From Reyranella sp. (lineage in GTDB: Bacteria > Pseudomonadota > Alphaproteobacteria > Reyranellales > Reyranellaceae): a stretch of DNA of 12,188 bases. The translations under genes were made by a program, and so were the position numbers. Positions 1-6,755 of the stretch are shown here, piece after piece; position 1 is the first letter of the stretch, and the number at the start of each line of letters is the position of its first letter. The stretch is taken from contig JAUXST010000182.1 of NCBI GenBank assembly GCA_030679805.1, forward strand, positions 1 to 12,188. The letters run 5' to 3'. Below the pieces are notes generated by a model. That model worked only from the letters and a program-made list of their open reading frames with translations, was not told where the DNA came from and did not search any database.

Positions 1-176
1 TCCAGAAACAGCCGCCGGCCGAGGCGGACATGCGCCGACACTTCGGCGTCACCGCCCCGTCCGTCCACCAGATGGTGCTGACGCTGGAGAAGGCTGGCCT
101 GATCACGCGCGCCCCAGGAGCCGCCCGCAGCATCAAGCTCCGCGTCCCGCCAGAGGCGCTGCCTATCCTTCGATAG
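1..176 (+). CDS. LexA-type winged-helix DNA-binding protein, C-terminal part (partial)
   Basis: The reading frame enters from the left edge (complete codons from base 3) and stops with TAG at 174-176, leaving 57 residues. The visible part reads as a winged helix: PPAEADMRRHFGV, then a recognition helix TAPSVHQMVLTLEKAGLI, then a wing TRAPGAARSIKLRV. This spacing matches the LexA N-terminal DNA-binding domain (PPs..EI...lG..S.s.v...L..Le..G.I.R.pg..R.I.l). No peptidase S24 domain follows, because the protein ends about ten residues after the wing. It is therefore probably one of the short stand-alone LexA/MarR-like HTH proteins rather than true LexA. It converges on the TonB-family gene with a 30-bp gap. 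The start lies outside the window and the target is unknown. Confidence 0.7.
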   Translation, partial: QKQPPAEADMRRHFGVTAPSVHQMVLTLEKAGLITRAPGAARSIKLRVPPEALPILR

Positions 177-206
177 ACAACCCGTCATATCCTCTGGGGA
201 AGGACA

Positions 207-1340
207 CTAGCGGACGCCCCGGTAGGCGTAGTTTAGCGGCAGGATGAAGGTGTGCTGGGCGCCGGCAATTTCGGGGGGAAGCGGCGCAAAGGGTGACGCT
301 TGGCGGACCGTGTCCATCACGCCATTGTCGAGCGTGGGAAAGCCGCTCGACTTCACCAGCGACACGTTGAGCAGGCGGCCATCGCGCGCGATGGTGATCC
401 GCATGGTGACGACGCCCTCCTCGCTGATCACGCTCGACTTCGGTGTGTAGTGGTACTGAGAAATCTTCCGTATGACGAGCCAGAGATAGTCATCCTGCGC
501 CTTGCGCTGCCCATACTGGCTGGCTGGATTGGTGAGCGGCGATGGTTGCGCCGCCGCCTGCGAATCGGCGGGTGCCCGCTGCTGGGGCGCGCGTCCCAGC
601 GGCGACGGCTGAAGACGCTGCTGGGGCGGCGGCGTCTGGGCACGCTGCGACGGCGTTTGCGTTTGCGGCGGTTTGGGGGGAGGCGGTGGCGGCGGCGCTG
701 GCTTGGGGAAGTCTTGCGCAGCAATCGGCGGCGGCGGCGCCTCCACGGGCGGCAAGGCCTGCTCCAGCTTCGGCTCTGGCGGCGGCGGCGGCGGCGGTGG
801 TGGCGTGGCGGCGGCCTGTTGCTGTTCCGGTTCCGGCTTCGCTGGCTCCGCTTTGGTAGGTTCCTGTTTTGCGGATTCCTGTTTTGTGGGTTCGGGTTTT
901 GCAGGTTCCGGCTTTGCAGGTTCCGTTGTCGCCATTTCCGGCGGTTTGGTCTCGACGGGCTTCGGATCGGGTAGTGGCGCAGCCGGTATGGCGCGCGGGT
1001 CGGGCGTCAGGGAACGCGGTGGCGGCCAGCCGAGGCGGCTGGCTGCGCTCGGCTGCGGGCTCGGCGTGGGCGGCGGGGCTTGGGCGCTGGCCGGCGGCGT
1101 CGGTGGTGCGGCGGGCGCGGGTTCGGGGGCAGGCGCCGCCGGGGTCTGAGGCTCAGCCGGCGGCGGGATGAATTCCTGGACCGTGAACTCGATGGCCTCT
1201 TCGGCAGCCTCGACGGCCTTGAGCGGCGGGTCCCACAGCAAGGCCAGTGCCACCAAGGCATGCAGCAGCAGTGCCAATGCCGCGGCCGTCGGCGACATGT
1301 GGTTGAACTTCGAGTAGAGGGCGCTAACTGCGTGGGCCAC
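207..1340 (-). CDS. TonB-family protein with long proline-rich linker
   Basis: This 377-residue protein has the three-part TonB layout. It has a short cytoplasmic tail and one membrane anchor at about residues 18-36 (AAALALLLHALVALALL). A very long Pro/Ala/Glu/Lys-rich periplasmic linker runs from about 55 to 280. The C-terminal TonB domain at about 285-377 includes EEGVVTMRITIARDGRLLNV and SSGFPTLDNGVMDTVRQASP. TonB proteins transmit energy from the ExbB-ExbD motor to outer-membrane receptors. No exbB, exbD or receptor gene is in view, so it could be an orphan TonB or a TonB-C protein with an envelope role. Linker features include seven (A/T)KxEP-type pentapeptides and runs of eight or nine prolines. 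The start is GTG at 1340, with ATG at 1298 (Met15) as an alternative; neither has a strong Shine-Dalgarno. The SH3 gene lies 35 bp upstream on the same strand, so co-transcription is likely. Confidence 0.88.
   Translation of the reverse strand: MAHAVSALYSKFNHMSPTAAALALLLHALVALALLWDPPLKAVEAAEEAIEFTVQEFIPPPAEPQTPAAPAPEPAPAAPPTPPASAQAPPPTPSPQPSAASRLGWPPPRSLTPDPRAIPAAPLPDPKPVETKPPEMATTEPAKPEPAKPEPTKQESAKQEPTKAEPAKPEPEQQQAAATPPPPPPPPPEPKLEQALPPVEAPPPPIAAQDFPKPAPPPPPPPKPPQTQTPSQRAQTPPPQQRLQPSPLGRAPQQRAPADSQAAAQPSPLTNPASQYGQRKAQDDYLWLVIRKISQYHYTPKSSVISEEGVVTMRITIARDGRLLNVSLVKSSGFPTLDNGVMDTVRQASPFAPLPPEIAGAQHTFILPLNYAYRGVR
829..933 (-). repeat. Seven 15-bp tandem units encoding (A/T)KxEP pentapeptides
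   Basis: Seven consecutive 15-bp units, for example GGTTCCGGCTTTGCA and GATTCCTGTTTTGTG on the plus strand, lie in frame inside the TonB-family gene. Read on the minus strand they encode ATTEP, AKPEP, AKPEP, TKQES, AKQEP, TKAEP and AKPEP. The alternating Lys/Glu-Pro pattern resembles the Glu-Pro/Lys-Pro spacer of classical TonB, which forms an extended rod across the periplasm. Copy number should change by replication slippage without breaking the frame. Confidence 0.9.
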
Positions 1341-1375
1341 GTCGACCCATTTCTACGTGCCGATTGTGGCGGCCG

Positions 1376-1930
1376 CTAGTTGATCGGTTCGGACTTATAG
1401 ACGCCCCACATGCTGGTTCGCTCGATCCAGCCGCTGGCGGCGGACACTTTGACCCGACACCAGTCGCCGGCGCAGGAGCGGATCTCCCCCATCACCTCGG
1501 GCTCGAGCTTGGCCACGACCTCGGCCGAGGCGGCGGGAGTCTTGTGAAGGCTGGTCGCCTTCGACGGGATGATGAAGCTGCGCTTGCCAGTCAGCAGACT
1601 CTGGTGGACCCAGCCGCTGGCCCCCTGCCAATCGCGAATTTTGCGCCAGTTCTCGTACTCGGCGACGATCTCGACCGGCATACCCTTGCGCTTGAAGACC
1701 CAGTCGACGGGATAGCGGGTGCCGGGGCCGGTGCGGATATTGACCTCGTCGGACCGCAGCGAAGCGAAGCGCGGAATGGGCAGGCCGGATCCCTTGCGTT
1801 GGGCCGTCGCCGACTTGTCGGGGGCGGCATGAGCACTCCCTCCCGACCCGGGTGAGGCCGACAGAACGGCCGCAAAGGCGGCAAAGGCCAGGCAAAGCGA
1901 GACAGACAGTCGGATTCCCATTGCCTTCAA
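1376..1930 (-). CDS. Exported protein with two bacterial SH3 domains
   Basis: This 184-residue protein has a Sec signal peptide (hydrophobic SVSLCLAFAAFAAVL, probable cleavage after SAHA at about residue 35). Two SH3b repeats follow. The first, at about 55-118, carries the hallmark VNIRTGPGTRYPV and ends in GWVHQSLL. The second, at about 120-178, ends in SGWIERTSMWGVY. Such SH3_3/SH3_4 domains usually bind peptidoglycan or envelope proteins, and there is no catalytic domain. Cys153 and Cys158 could form a disulfide in the second domain. The longest frame starts with TTG at 1930, with GAGG four bases upstream. ATG at 1921 is the alternative and still leaves a usable signal peptide. The gene is divergent from the D-2-hydroxyacid dehydrogenase, a pairing I recall from other alphaproteobacteria. 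It precedes the TonB-family gene on the same strand. Confidence 0.85.
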   Translation of the reverse strand: MKAMGIRLSVSLCLAFAAFAAVLSASPGSGGSAHAAPDKSATAQRKGSGLPIPRFASLRSDEVNIRTGPGTRYPVDWVFKRKGMPVEIVAEYENWRKIRDWQGASGWVHQSLLTGKRSFIIPSKATSLHKTPAASAEVVAKLEPEVMGEIRSCAGDWCRVKVSAASGWIERTSMWGVYKSEPIN

Positions 1931-1957
1931 TATACCTCAAATCTTCATTTTGGGCGA

Positions 1958-1982
1958 CAAGTACTTGAAAAAGCGCGCTTTT
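1958..1982. promoter_or_regulatory. Two adjoining palindromes in a divergent intergenic region
   Basis: CAAGTACTTG (1958-1967) is a perfect 10-bp palindrome. One base later comes AAAAGCGCGCTTTT (1969-1982), a perfect 14-bp palindrome. They sit in the 152-bp gap between the SH3 gene and the dehydrogenase, about 30-50 bases upstream of the SH3 start. The position suits a transcription factor site or part of a divergent promoter. I could not pick out a clean -35/-10 pair for either gene, so the regulatory role is inferred from position and symmetry only. Confidence 0.4.
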
Positions 1983-2082
1983 CCGCCGCGTCAGATATCC
2001 GGCTCGCTTGCTGGACAAGGCGCTCGGGGAATTGGTAATCGGGCAGTTGTCTTCTGTCGCGCCAGCCCGGTCCTGATCGCCC

Positions 2083-3078
2083 ATGCCGTCCAGTTCAAAG
2101 AAAAAGCCGCTGGTGATCGTCACCCGGAAACTGCCCGACGCAATCGAGACGCGGCTCATGGAGCTGTTCGAGACGCGGCTGAATGCGGAAGACCGGCCAC
2201 TCGACGCCGGCCAGCTCGTCGAGGCCGTGAAGACGGCCGACGTACTGGTTCCCACCGTCACCGACCGCATCGACAGCCGCCTGCTGTCGCAGGCCGGCCC
2301 GCGACTGAGACTCATCGCTTCCTTCGGCACCGGCGTCGATCACATCGACCTCGACACGGCGCGCCAGCGCACCATCACCGTCACCAACACGCCGGGTGTT
2401 CTCACCGAGGACACTGCCGACATGGCCATGGCGCTGGTGTTGGCCACGGCACGGCGCATGGGCGAGGGCGAACGCCTGGTGCGCGCCGGCAAATGGAGCG
2501 GCTGGAGTCCGACCTCGATGCTGGGCGCGCGTCTGCAGGGCAAGCGCATGGGCATCGTCGGCATGGGGCGCATCGGCCAGGCGCTGGCGCGCCGTGCCCG
2601 CGGCTTCGGCCTCGCAATCCATTACCACAATCGCAAGCGCGTCCACGCCGACATCGAGCGCGAGCTCGAGGCCACCTACTGGGAGAGTCCCGACCAGATG
2701 CTGGCGCGCATGGATATCGTTTCCGTGAACTGCCCGCATACGCCGGCGACGTTTCATCTGCTCTCGGCGCGGCGCCTGAAATTGATGAAGCCGACGGCGA
2801 TCATCATCAACACCGCACGCGGCGAAGTGATCGACGAGAACGCGTTGGTGCGCATGCTGAAGGCGGGCGAACTGGCTGGTGCCGGTCTCGACGTCTACGA
2901 GCACGAGCCGCAGGTCAATCCGAAGTTGCTCGAACTCGAACGCGTCGTGCTGCTGCCACATATGGGCTCGGCCACGCTCGAGGGCCGCATCGAAATGGGC
3001 GAGAAGGTCCTGATCAACATCAAGACCTTCGCCGACGGCCACAAGCCGCCGGACCGCGTGCTGGCGACGATGTTTTAG
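2083..3078 (+). CDS. D-2-hydroxyacid dehydrogenase (glyoxylate/hydroxypyruvate reductase type)
   Basis: This 331-residue cytoplasmic oxidoreductase has the usual length and layout of the family. The substrate-binding half contains SFGTGVDHID (residues 80-89) and TNTPGVLTEDTADMAMAL (about 101-118). The NAD(P)-binding Rossmann motif is GIVGMGRIG (157-165). The catalytic triad is complete: Arg246 in NTARGEVI, Glu275 in DVYEHEP and His293 in LPHMGSAT. These enzymes reduce 2-keto acids such as glyoxylate or hydroxypyruvate to D-2-hydroxy acids. After the second Rossmann strand the sequence is YHNRKR, with no acidic residue where NAD-specific members usually carry Asp, which suggests NADPH preference. 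ATG at 2083 lacks a clear Shine-Dalgarno but is the first start that fits the family N-terminus (KPLVIVTRKLP). The gene is divergent from the SH3 gene, and the exact substrate cannot be read from sequence. Confidence 0.92.
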   Translation: MPSSSKKKPLVIVTRKLPDAIETRLMELFETRLNAEDRPLDAGQLVEAVKTADVLVPTVTDRIDSRLLSQAGPRLRLIASFGTGVDHIDLDTARQRTITVTNTPGVLTEDTADMAMALVLATARRMGEGERLVRAGKWSGWSPTSMLGARLQGKRMGIVGMGRIGQALARRARGFGLAIHYHNRKRVHADIERELEATYWESPDQMLARMDIVSVNCPHTPATFHLLSARRLKLMKPTAIIINTARGEVIDENALVRMLKAGELAGAGLDVYEHEPQVNPKLLELERVVLLPHMGSATLEGRIEMGEKVLINIKTFADGHKPPDRVLATMF

Positions 3079-3157
3079 AGGCCGATGATCGGATACTCGC
3101 GCTGGTTGATTGCAGGCCGTAGTATCTTGATCGTATGGTTTGTGCTGCCGCGTACTT

Positions 3158-3166
3158 CCTAGGAGG
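3158..3166 (+). promoter_or_regulatory. Perfect ribosome binding site fixing the GTG start of the DUF6338 gene
   Basis: CCTAGGAGG at 3158-3166 holds a full AGGAGG five bases before GTG at 3172. The same nine bases recur before the next gene, at 3758-3766. Most other genes in the window have weak or no Shine-Dalgarno, so the pair stands out as strongly translated. Confidence 0.85.
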
Positions 3167-3171
3167 TTGGC

Positions 3172-3762
3172 GTGGACGTACTCAAGGATTTCGATTTTCT
3201 CCTCGTCTTGTTCTTCATCGTGCCCGGCTTCATTTCGATGCGGGTATATGCGCTGTTGCGGCCGACCGAATCAGGCCCATTGAAAGAGAACATCTACGAG
3301 GCGGTGACTTTCAGCGTCATCAACTACGTATTGATGGAGTGGACCGTCCCACTGGCAAGAAAGTATGGCACGACTGCCGACGGGGCGGTTCCGAGGCTGT
3401 TATTGCTCGCTGCGGCTTTCGTGATCGTGCCGGCATTGCTTCCGATTGTGCTGAATTTTGTTCTCGGGAAGCTGGAACACCGGGGATACGTCCTACGGCG
3501 CGCAAAATCCGCGTGGGACAATTTCTTCCTGCGTCGACAGTCCTGCTGGATCATCGTTCATTTGAAGGATGGCCGCCGGATGGGTGGCTACTTCGGCCGC
3601 AGATCTTTCGCCAGCTTGTATCCAAGCTCCGGCCATCTATATGTCGAAGAACTTTGGAGCCTTGGACCAAATGGCGAATTCGAGGCTCCGATCGACAGAA
3701 GTGAAGGGTTGATTCTTCGTCCAGGCGACTATCACTTGGTCGAGGTATTCAAGGAAGCCTAG
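3172..3762 (+). CDS. DUF6338-type membrane protein
   Basis: This 196-residue protein has an N-terminal membrane part and a soluble C-terminal part. Hydrophobic segments lie at about 9-28 (LLVLFFIVPGFISM), 44-61 and 75-98 (LLLLAAAFVIVPALLPIVL). The rest, about 115-196, is predicted beta-rich and contains WIIVHLKDGRRMGGYFG and LILRPGDYHLVEVF. The PGF near the end of the first helix, the three helices and this tail match my recollection of the DUF6338 family, whose function is not established. GTG is chosen because AGGAGG lies five bases upstream. Its TAG stop overlaps the ribosome binding site of the next gene, so the two form a translationally coupled operon. Base use is less GC-rich than in the flanking genes, which suggests acquisition by transfer. 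No clear promoter was found in 3079-3157. Confidence 0.75.
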   Translation: MDVLKDFDFLLVLFFIVPGFISMRVYALLRPTESGPLKENIYEAVTFSVINYVLMEWTVPLARKYGTTADGAVPRLLLLAAAFVIVPALLPIVLNFVLGKLEHRGYVLRRAKSAWDNFFLRRQSCWIIVHLKDGRRMGGYFGRRSFASLYPSSGHLYVEELWSLGPNGEFEAPIDRSEGLILRPGDYHLVEVFKEA

Positions 3763-3766
3763 GAGG
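3761..3766 (+). promoter_or_regulatory. Ribosome binding site overlapping the upstream stop codon
   Basis: AGGAGG at 3761-3766 lies four bases before ATG at 3771 and shares bases with the TAG stop (3760-3762) of the DUF6338 gene. This geometry favours coupled translation and supports the reality of the 64-codon gene that follows. Confidence 0.85.
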
Positions 3767-3770
3767 ACAC

Positions 3771-3965
3771 ATGAAAAAGATTGCCGGTCGTTCGGAAGGC
3801 GGCCTGAAATTCTACATCGAAAAGGGCGGCGTAAGTCCGCTTGCCAGCGGCAAGACGCCGGTACCCCCCAAAGGTGGGTCGGGCGTGCCAACAGCCCCGG
3901 CGCCGACGGCTCCTTCGGCAGGCGGTGGACCCCAAGCCTCGGGCTCCGCCGGGAACAGAAAGTAG
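3771..3965 (+). CDS. Small Gly/Pro/Ser-rich protein paired with DUF6338
   Basis: This 64-residue protein has a basic, structured-looking N-terminus (MKKIAGRSEGGLKFYIEKGG) and a low-complexity tail rich in Gly, Pro, Ala and Ser, ending GSAGNRK. It has no signal peptide, no membrane segment and no motif I recognise. A perfect AGGAGG four bases upstream, the eight-base gap to the DUF6338 gene and the overlap of its ribosome binding site with that gene's stop argue that it is real. The pairing suggests a small partner or regulator of the membrane protein, but that is inference. It ends 18 bp from the convergent yihY-type gene with no obvious terminator hairpin between them. Confidence 0.7.
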   Translation: MKKIAGRSEGGLKFYIEKGGVSPLASGKTPVPPKGGSGVPTAPAPTAPSAGGGPQASGSAGNRK

Positions 3966-3983
3966 AACGGCCGATCAGTCGCC

Positions 3984-4856
3984 CTAAAGATCGCCTTCCA
4001 CCATCTCGCGGCTGCGATCGTCGATCAGGACGTCGCGCGTCGAGCGGCCGACCTGGGCGCCGATCAGGATGGTGAGCGATGTCCAGTACATCCACACCAT
4101 GATGGCGGCGAAGCCAGCCGTGGCGCCGAAGGCCGAGGTGAGCTGCGTCACTTCGAAATAGAACACCAGCGCGCGGTTGCCGGCGGCGAACAGGAGCGCG
4201 TTCACGGCGCCGCCGATCAAGGCGTACTTCCATGGTACGCCGCCAGTCGGCAGCCACTTGTAGATCAGGGTGAAGAAGGCCGAAAGAATGCCGTAGTGCA
4301 CGGACGCCGACATCGCCGGCCCGATCCATTCGCCGAGGATCGGAAAGCGCTCGAGGACGCCGGCATAGGCCGAGATCAGCACGCTCGCCAGGATGACGAC
4401 GATGAGCAGGATGCCCAGCACCACCATGAGGGCGACGGCGAGCAGGCGGGATTTTATGCTCGCCAGCACCGGGTGGACGTAGAGCCCTTTGCGACCGCTG
4501 CGCCAGATCGCGTCGATGCCGTCATCGAGCTCCACGAAGACGCGCGTGCCGGTATAGAGCAGGACCGCGGCGCCGATCAGCGCCGCAATGCCGCCGCCCC
4601 GGAAGAGATCCTGCGAGGCAAAGCGGCGGATGCTGTTCAACTGGTCGGGGGCCACGACCGTGCCGAGGGCGTCGAAGATCGTCTGCTGCGCCATCAATTT
4701 TCCGACGAACGGCTCGGCGATGGCGATGCTGAAGATCATGATCGGCCCGATCGCGAACATCGTGTAGAACGCCATCGCCGCGGCCGAGGTCGAGAGCCGG
4801 TTGCTGAAGTAGCCGTAGCCGGCCGAGTAGGCGATGCGCCAGAGTATGGTGATCAT
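3984..4856 (-). CDS. YihY/BrkB family inner-membrane protein
   Basis: This 290-residue integral membrane protein has about six hydrophobic segments, at about 25-48, 88-108, 135-163, 184-200, 212-232 and 244-270. Family features are visible: SAAAMAFYTMFAIGPI near the N-terminus, then YKWLPTGGVPWKYALIGGA (199-217), LLFAAGNRALVFYF, and SAFGATAGFAAIMVWMYW followed by ILIGAQ. The family was once misnamed ribonuclease BN and virulence factor BrkB. Its biochemical role is still uncertain, although a transport or envelope role is commonly proposed. The gene is the last of a leftward operon behind the acyltransferase, 35 bp away. No Shine-Dalgarno precedes the ATG at 4856; the spacer consists instead of a 16-bp tandem repeat. 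The C-terminal tail is charged and probably cytoplasmic. Confidence 0.9.
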   Translation of the reverse strand: MITILWRIAYSAGYGYFSNRLSTSAAAMAFYTMFAIGPIMIFSIAIAEPFVGKLMAQQTIFDALGTVVAPDQLNSIRRFASQDLFRGGGIAALIGAAVLLYTGTRVFVELDDGIDAIWRSGRKGLYVHPVLASIKSRLLAVALMVVLGILLIVVILASVLISAYAGVLERFPILGEWIGPAMSASVHYGILSAFFTLIYKWLPTGGVPWKYALIGGAVNALLFAAGNRALVFYFEVTQLTSAFGATAGFAAIMVWMYWTSLTILIGAQVGRSTRDVLIDDRSREMVEGDL

Positions 4857-4859
4857 GGA

Positions 4860-4907
4860 TCAGTGTGGATGGGGGTCAGCGCCGATGGGGTTCAGCGCAG
4901 ATGGGCG
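4860..4907. repeat. Three tandem copies of a 16-bp repeat at a gene junction
   Basis: On the plus strand the copies are TCAGTGTGGATGGGGG (4860-4875), TCAGCGCCGATGGGGT (4876-4891) and TCAGCGCAGATGGGCG (4892-4907), with an exact 16-bp period. The last copy contains the final codons and stop of the acyltransferase gene. The other two fill nearly the whole gap to the yihY start. Because 16 is not a multiple of three, the extra copies lie outside the frame and look like duplications of the gene's own 3' end. Confidence 0.8.
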
Positions 4908-6322
4908 ACGGCATTGGCATAGTACGCGAGCAGGGGCCGTTCGGTTGCTGCTGCCGCGAACAATCCCTCCGCGCTTTCATCGACCAGGCGGCGCAGTACC
5001 AGCATTCGCAGGCCGACGTGGAAGGCGTAGTCGCGGTCGCCGCGCGGCACGTAGAGCTTTGCGCCTTTGGCTTCGAGGTGCGCCATCAAATCGGAAACGC
5101 GACTCTTGAGTTCGAGTTCATCCAGCGGCCCCTCATTGCCATCGAGGGCTTCGAGCAGGGCCGTGGTGATCAGCGACACCGGCAACACCGGCACGAGGCG
5201 GGCAATCTCACCCATCACGTCGTGTGCCAGGCGACCCACGATCTCGAACCGCTGTTCCTTGTCGAGGCCGCGCAGGTCGCCTCCGGTTGCGCGGGCATGC
5301 TGGGCCAGCCAGTCGCGCGCCGAGATCAGGCCGCCGAAATTGACGCAGGCGTAGCCGAAACGGAACCAGCGTCCGCGCAGCATCAGGCCGAGCTGGCGGA
5401 ACCAGAAGGCAAGCGTGGTCCGGGCCGCGAACCAGATGCCGCGCTTGGGTGCATCGCGTTCGAGCGAGCGCAGCAGGGTGCGGTCCTCCAGGACACGGTC
5501 GTAGTTGAGCGCCACGGGAACGAAAACGATGTCGTTCGCTCCCTTCGGGTCGAACGACTTTAGCATGTAGTCGAACAGGCCGAGCTTGGGCTCGCGCAGC
5601 CGCCCGTCGCGCGACAGCCCGCCCTCCGGGTACATTGCTTGGGCGACGCCGGCTTCGGTCGCCATGTGGACGTAGCGCTCGAGTACGCGGCGGTAGATCG
5701 GGTTGTTCGAATTGCGCCGCACGAAATAGGCGCCCATCGAGCGGATGAGCTGCTGCAGCGGCCAGATGCGCGCCCATTCGCCGACCGCGTAGCTGAGCGC
5801 CGTCCGTTCGGCGGCGAGAAAGGCCACCAGGACATAGTCCATGTTGCTGCGGTGGTTCATGACGAACACCACGGCGGTATTCGGCGGCACGCCGGCCAGC
5901 GTGCGTGCGTCGGCGAAACCGAGGCGAACGCGGTAAAGAAAGCGCGCCACGGTGCGGGCGATCGAATAGCCGACGCGGAAGTAGATGTAGGCGTTGAAGG
6001 TCGGCACGATCTCGCGCGCGTAGCGATGGACTTCGGTCATCGCCGCTTCGCGAGGGATACTGTTGGCGCGCGCATAGTCGTTGGCGGCGGCAACCACCTG
6101 CGGGTCGTAGACCAGCCGGTCGATCAGCACCTGGCGCTTGGTGAGCTGGAACGGCTTGATCTCGACATCGAGCCGCCGGTTGACGCGGTCGATCAGGCGG
6201 TTGAGGCGTCGGCGCAGGAACCAGCGGCCGCTCGGGATCAGCAGCCGGTCGAGCAGGGACCACAGCGCGAAGGCGGCAATCGGCAGGAACAGCCAGAGCG
6301 GAACGGTGACCGGCTCGCCCAT
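4892..6322 (-). CDS. Glycerol-3-phosphate / 1-acylglycerol-3-phosphate acyltransferase-like protein
   Basis: This 476-residue protein carries the acyltransferase motifs of the PlsB/PlsC superfamily in order. Motif I is NHRSNMDYV with His157 and Asp162, the HX4D catalytic pair. Motif II is GAYFVRR (197-203), motif III YPEGGLSRDG (231-240) and motif IV VPVALNYD (268-275). An N-terminal membrane anchor lies at about 8-30. The GPAT-like spacing between motif I and GAYFVRR, and the long C-terminal region (about 290-476), favour a PlsB-like enzyme making lysophosphatidate from glycerol-3-phosphate. It is much shorter than E. coli PlsB, at roughly 800 residues, so the acceptor is inferred. The start ATG at 6322 lies 17 bp after the MAPEG stop, and yihY follows, so this is the middle of a membrane/lipid operon. 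Confidence 0.87.
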   Translation of the reverse strand: MGEPVTVPLWLFLPIAAFALWSLLDRLLIPSGRWFLRRRLNRLIDRVNRRLDVEIKPFQLTKRQVLIDRLVYDPQVVAAANDYARANSIPREAAMTEVHRYAREIVPTFNAYIYFRVGYSIARTVARFLYRVRLGFADARTLAGVPPNTAVVFVMNHRSNMDYVLVAFLAAERTALSYAVGEWARIWPLQQLIRSMGAYFVRRNSNNPIYRRVLERYVHMATEAGVAQAMYPEGGLSRDGRLREPKLGLFDYMLKSFDPKGANDIVFVPVALNYDRVLEDRTLLRSLERDAPKRGIWFAARTTLAFWFRQLGLMLRGRWFRFGYACVNFGGLISARDWLAQHARATGGDLRGLDKEQRFEIVGRLAHDVMGEIARLVPVLPVSLITTALLEALDGNEGPLDELELKSRVSDLMAHLEAKGAKLYVPRGDRDYAFHVGLRMLVLRRLVDESAEGLFAAAATERPLLAYYANAVAHLR

Positions 6323-6339
6323 CGCCCTGCTCGCCGGTT

Positions 6340-6726
6340 CTAGTACTGCTTGAGGCCGATGCCCGCGATGACGACCATGACCGAGGTGGCCGCCAGCACC
6401 AGGGTCGTGCCGGTGGCGCCTAGGAAGCGACCGCCCGGGATCACGCCGATCATGCCGCCGGCATGCAACGCGCGGGAAACCAGCAGAACGACGGACAGGG
6501 CGGCAACCAGGCCGAAGCCGTAGAAGTCGCTCACGATGTAGATCAGCAGCAGGCAGAGCGGGGCGAACTCGATCAAATTGGCGTGTGCGCGGATGGCGGC
6601 CAGCATCTCGGGATCGCCGCCGTCGCCCAGGCTGATCTTCTTCTTGCCGCGCAGGCGCGCGATGTTCACGGTCAGGATCACCGCCAGCAGGCCGATCAGG
6701 CCGGCACAGACGAAAAACACAGGCAT
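6340..6726 (-). CDS. MAPEG family membrane protein
   Basis: This 128-residue protein has four hydrophobic segments, the usual size and layout of bacterial MAPEG proteins (membrane-associated eicosanoid/glutathione-type). The family signature region reads MLAAIRAHANLIEFAPLCLLLI, preceded by a first helix and the loop RLRGKKKISLGDGGDPE. A C-terminal GRFLGATGTTLVL is also typical. ATG at 6726 is chosen over the longer frame to 6858 for two reasons. GAGGGGGAG lies nine bases upstream, and the extra 44 codons would be read partly through a palindromic repeat with no family similarity. Some family members use glutathione, but the substrate here is unknown. It is followed after 17 bp by the acyltransferase gene in the same operon. 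Confidence 0.87.
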   Translation of the reverse strand: MPVFFVCAGLIGLLAVILTVNIARLRGKKKISLGDGGDPEMLAAIRAHANLIEFAPLCLLLIYIVSDFYGFGLVAALSVVLLVSRALHAGGMIGVIPGGRFLGATGTTLVLAATSVMVVIAGIGLKQY

Positions 6727-6755
6727 TGGCCGAAGCTCCCCCTCGATTTGGCGGT

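Noticed and set aside
780..806. GGC-rich run as a possible independent microsatellite or regulatory element
   Set aside because: It is in frame inside the TonB-family gene and simply encodes a polyproline stretch of the linker.
300..974. Plus-strand Arg-rich frame opposite the TonB-family gene
   Set aside because: It is a shadow of the proline/alanine-rich linker, with repetitive Arg/Leu/Gly composition and no start signal.
1950..3122. 390-codon plus-strand frame longer than the dehydrogenase frame it overlaps
   Set aside because: The translation is His/Arg/Gly-rich low complexity, while the 2083-3078 frame carries the full catalytic triad and Rossmann motif.
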